A stretch of DNA of 64,000 bases from contig NZ_ACDZ02000004.1 in the NCBI RefSeq assembly GCF_000173915.1, positions 16,804 to 80,803 on the forward strand, read 5' to 3'. The DNA is from Gemella haemolysans ATCC 10379. GTDB lineage: Bacteria; Bacillota; Bacilli; Staphylococcales; Gemellaceae. The notes beneath the pieces were generated by a model. That model had not been told where the DNA came from and made no database searches. It saw only the letters and a program-made list of their open reading frames with translations. This document shows positions 63,908-64,000 of the stretch, piece by piece. Made by a program: the position numbers and the translations under genes. How positions within the stretch are numbered: position 1 is the first letter of the stretch; each line of letters starts with the position of its first letter.

Positions 63908-63940
63908 AAAGGCAGTTTGTAAGAGCTGTCTTTTTTGTTT
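63908..63940 (+). terminator. Terminator after metQ
   Basis: AAAGGCAG pairs with CTGTCTTTT around TTTGTAAGAG (one G-T pair), followed by TTTTGTTTT. The rest to 64000 is non-coding as far as it can be read. Confidence 0.7.
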
Positions 63941-64000
63941 TATAAAGTAAAGAAAGTGTGCGTCTAGTATATATATATATTGAGAAATAAAAAAAATCGG

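Overview
The window is AT-rich, tightly packed Firmicutes DNA. T-box and TPP leaders, an LPG-flippase-like protein, SSURE and NEAT surface proteins, and lipoyl-bearing E2 and E3 subunits together suggest a Gemella-like commensal of the Bacillales/streptococcal border. The genus is an inference from gene content only. I saw no rRNA, tRNA, CRISPR array, prophage or transposase gene.

Layout. 1-3.4 kb: end of greA, mtnN, small membrane proteins, a flippase-like protein and plsY. 3.4-5.15 kb: a secreted NlpC/P60 enzyme, an unannotated 39-residue highly cationic peptide that shares its promoter architecture, and a Cys/His-rich metallothionein-like protein. 5.2-12.7 kb: lactate permease, divergent from a four-gene 2-oxoacid (pyruvate or acetoin) dehydrogenase operon. 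12.7-20.9 kb: a frameshifted acetyltransferase, psiE, a membrane nuclease, trpS, lplA, a YbjQ-like protein, a sortase B with a lipobox, MATE pump plus MarR regulator, and pcp. 21-30.2 kb: an ABC exporter, nrdG, a YhgE/Pip protein, two glycosyltransferase-type genes and yheA. 30.3-35 kb: a homocysteine methyltransferase/MTHFR fusion and metE behind two tandem T-boxes. 35.2-43.3 kb: an SSURE adhesin with a Met/His-rich tail, a two-component system, a CstR-like repressor, two rhodaneses behind a CsoR/CstR-type operator, and a large repeat protein. 43.3-58 kb: a cation/proton antiporter and a haem-acquisition region (ABC transporter, haem lipoprotein, four NEAT-protein genes, one frameshifted). 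58.2-61.4 kb: TPP riboswitch and tenA-thiD-thiM-thiE. 61.8-64 kb: an alpha/beta hydrolase and a T-box-controlled metQ.

How parts fit. Lactate import can feed the dehydrogenase complex, which needs lipoate (lplA) and thiamine diphosphate (thi genes). Methionine synthesis and uptake are both under T-box control. The NEAT proteins probably pass haem to the IsdE-like lipoprotein and its ABC transporter. The sulfur-linked regulator and rhodaneses suggest persulfide handling.

The least expected signals are: the cationic peptide/NlpC pair with a duplicated promoter motif; a dispersed intergenic repeat family of about 130-180 bp with at least five recognisable copies and two half copies; homopolymer frameshifts in two genes; the Met/His-rich anchor region of the SSURE protein; and L-x-N-T-G sorting signals on the haem proteins.
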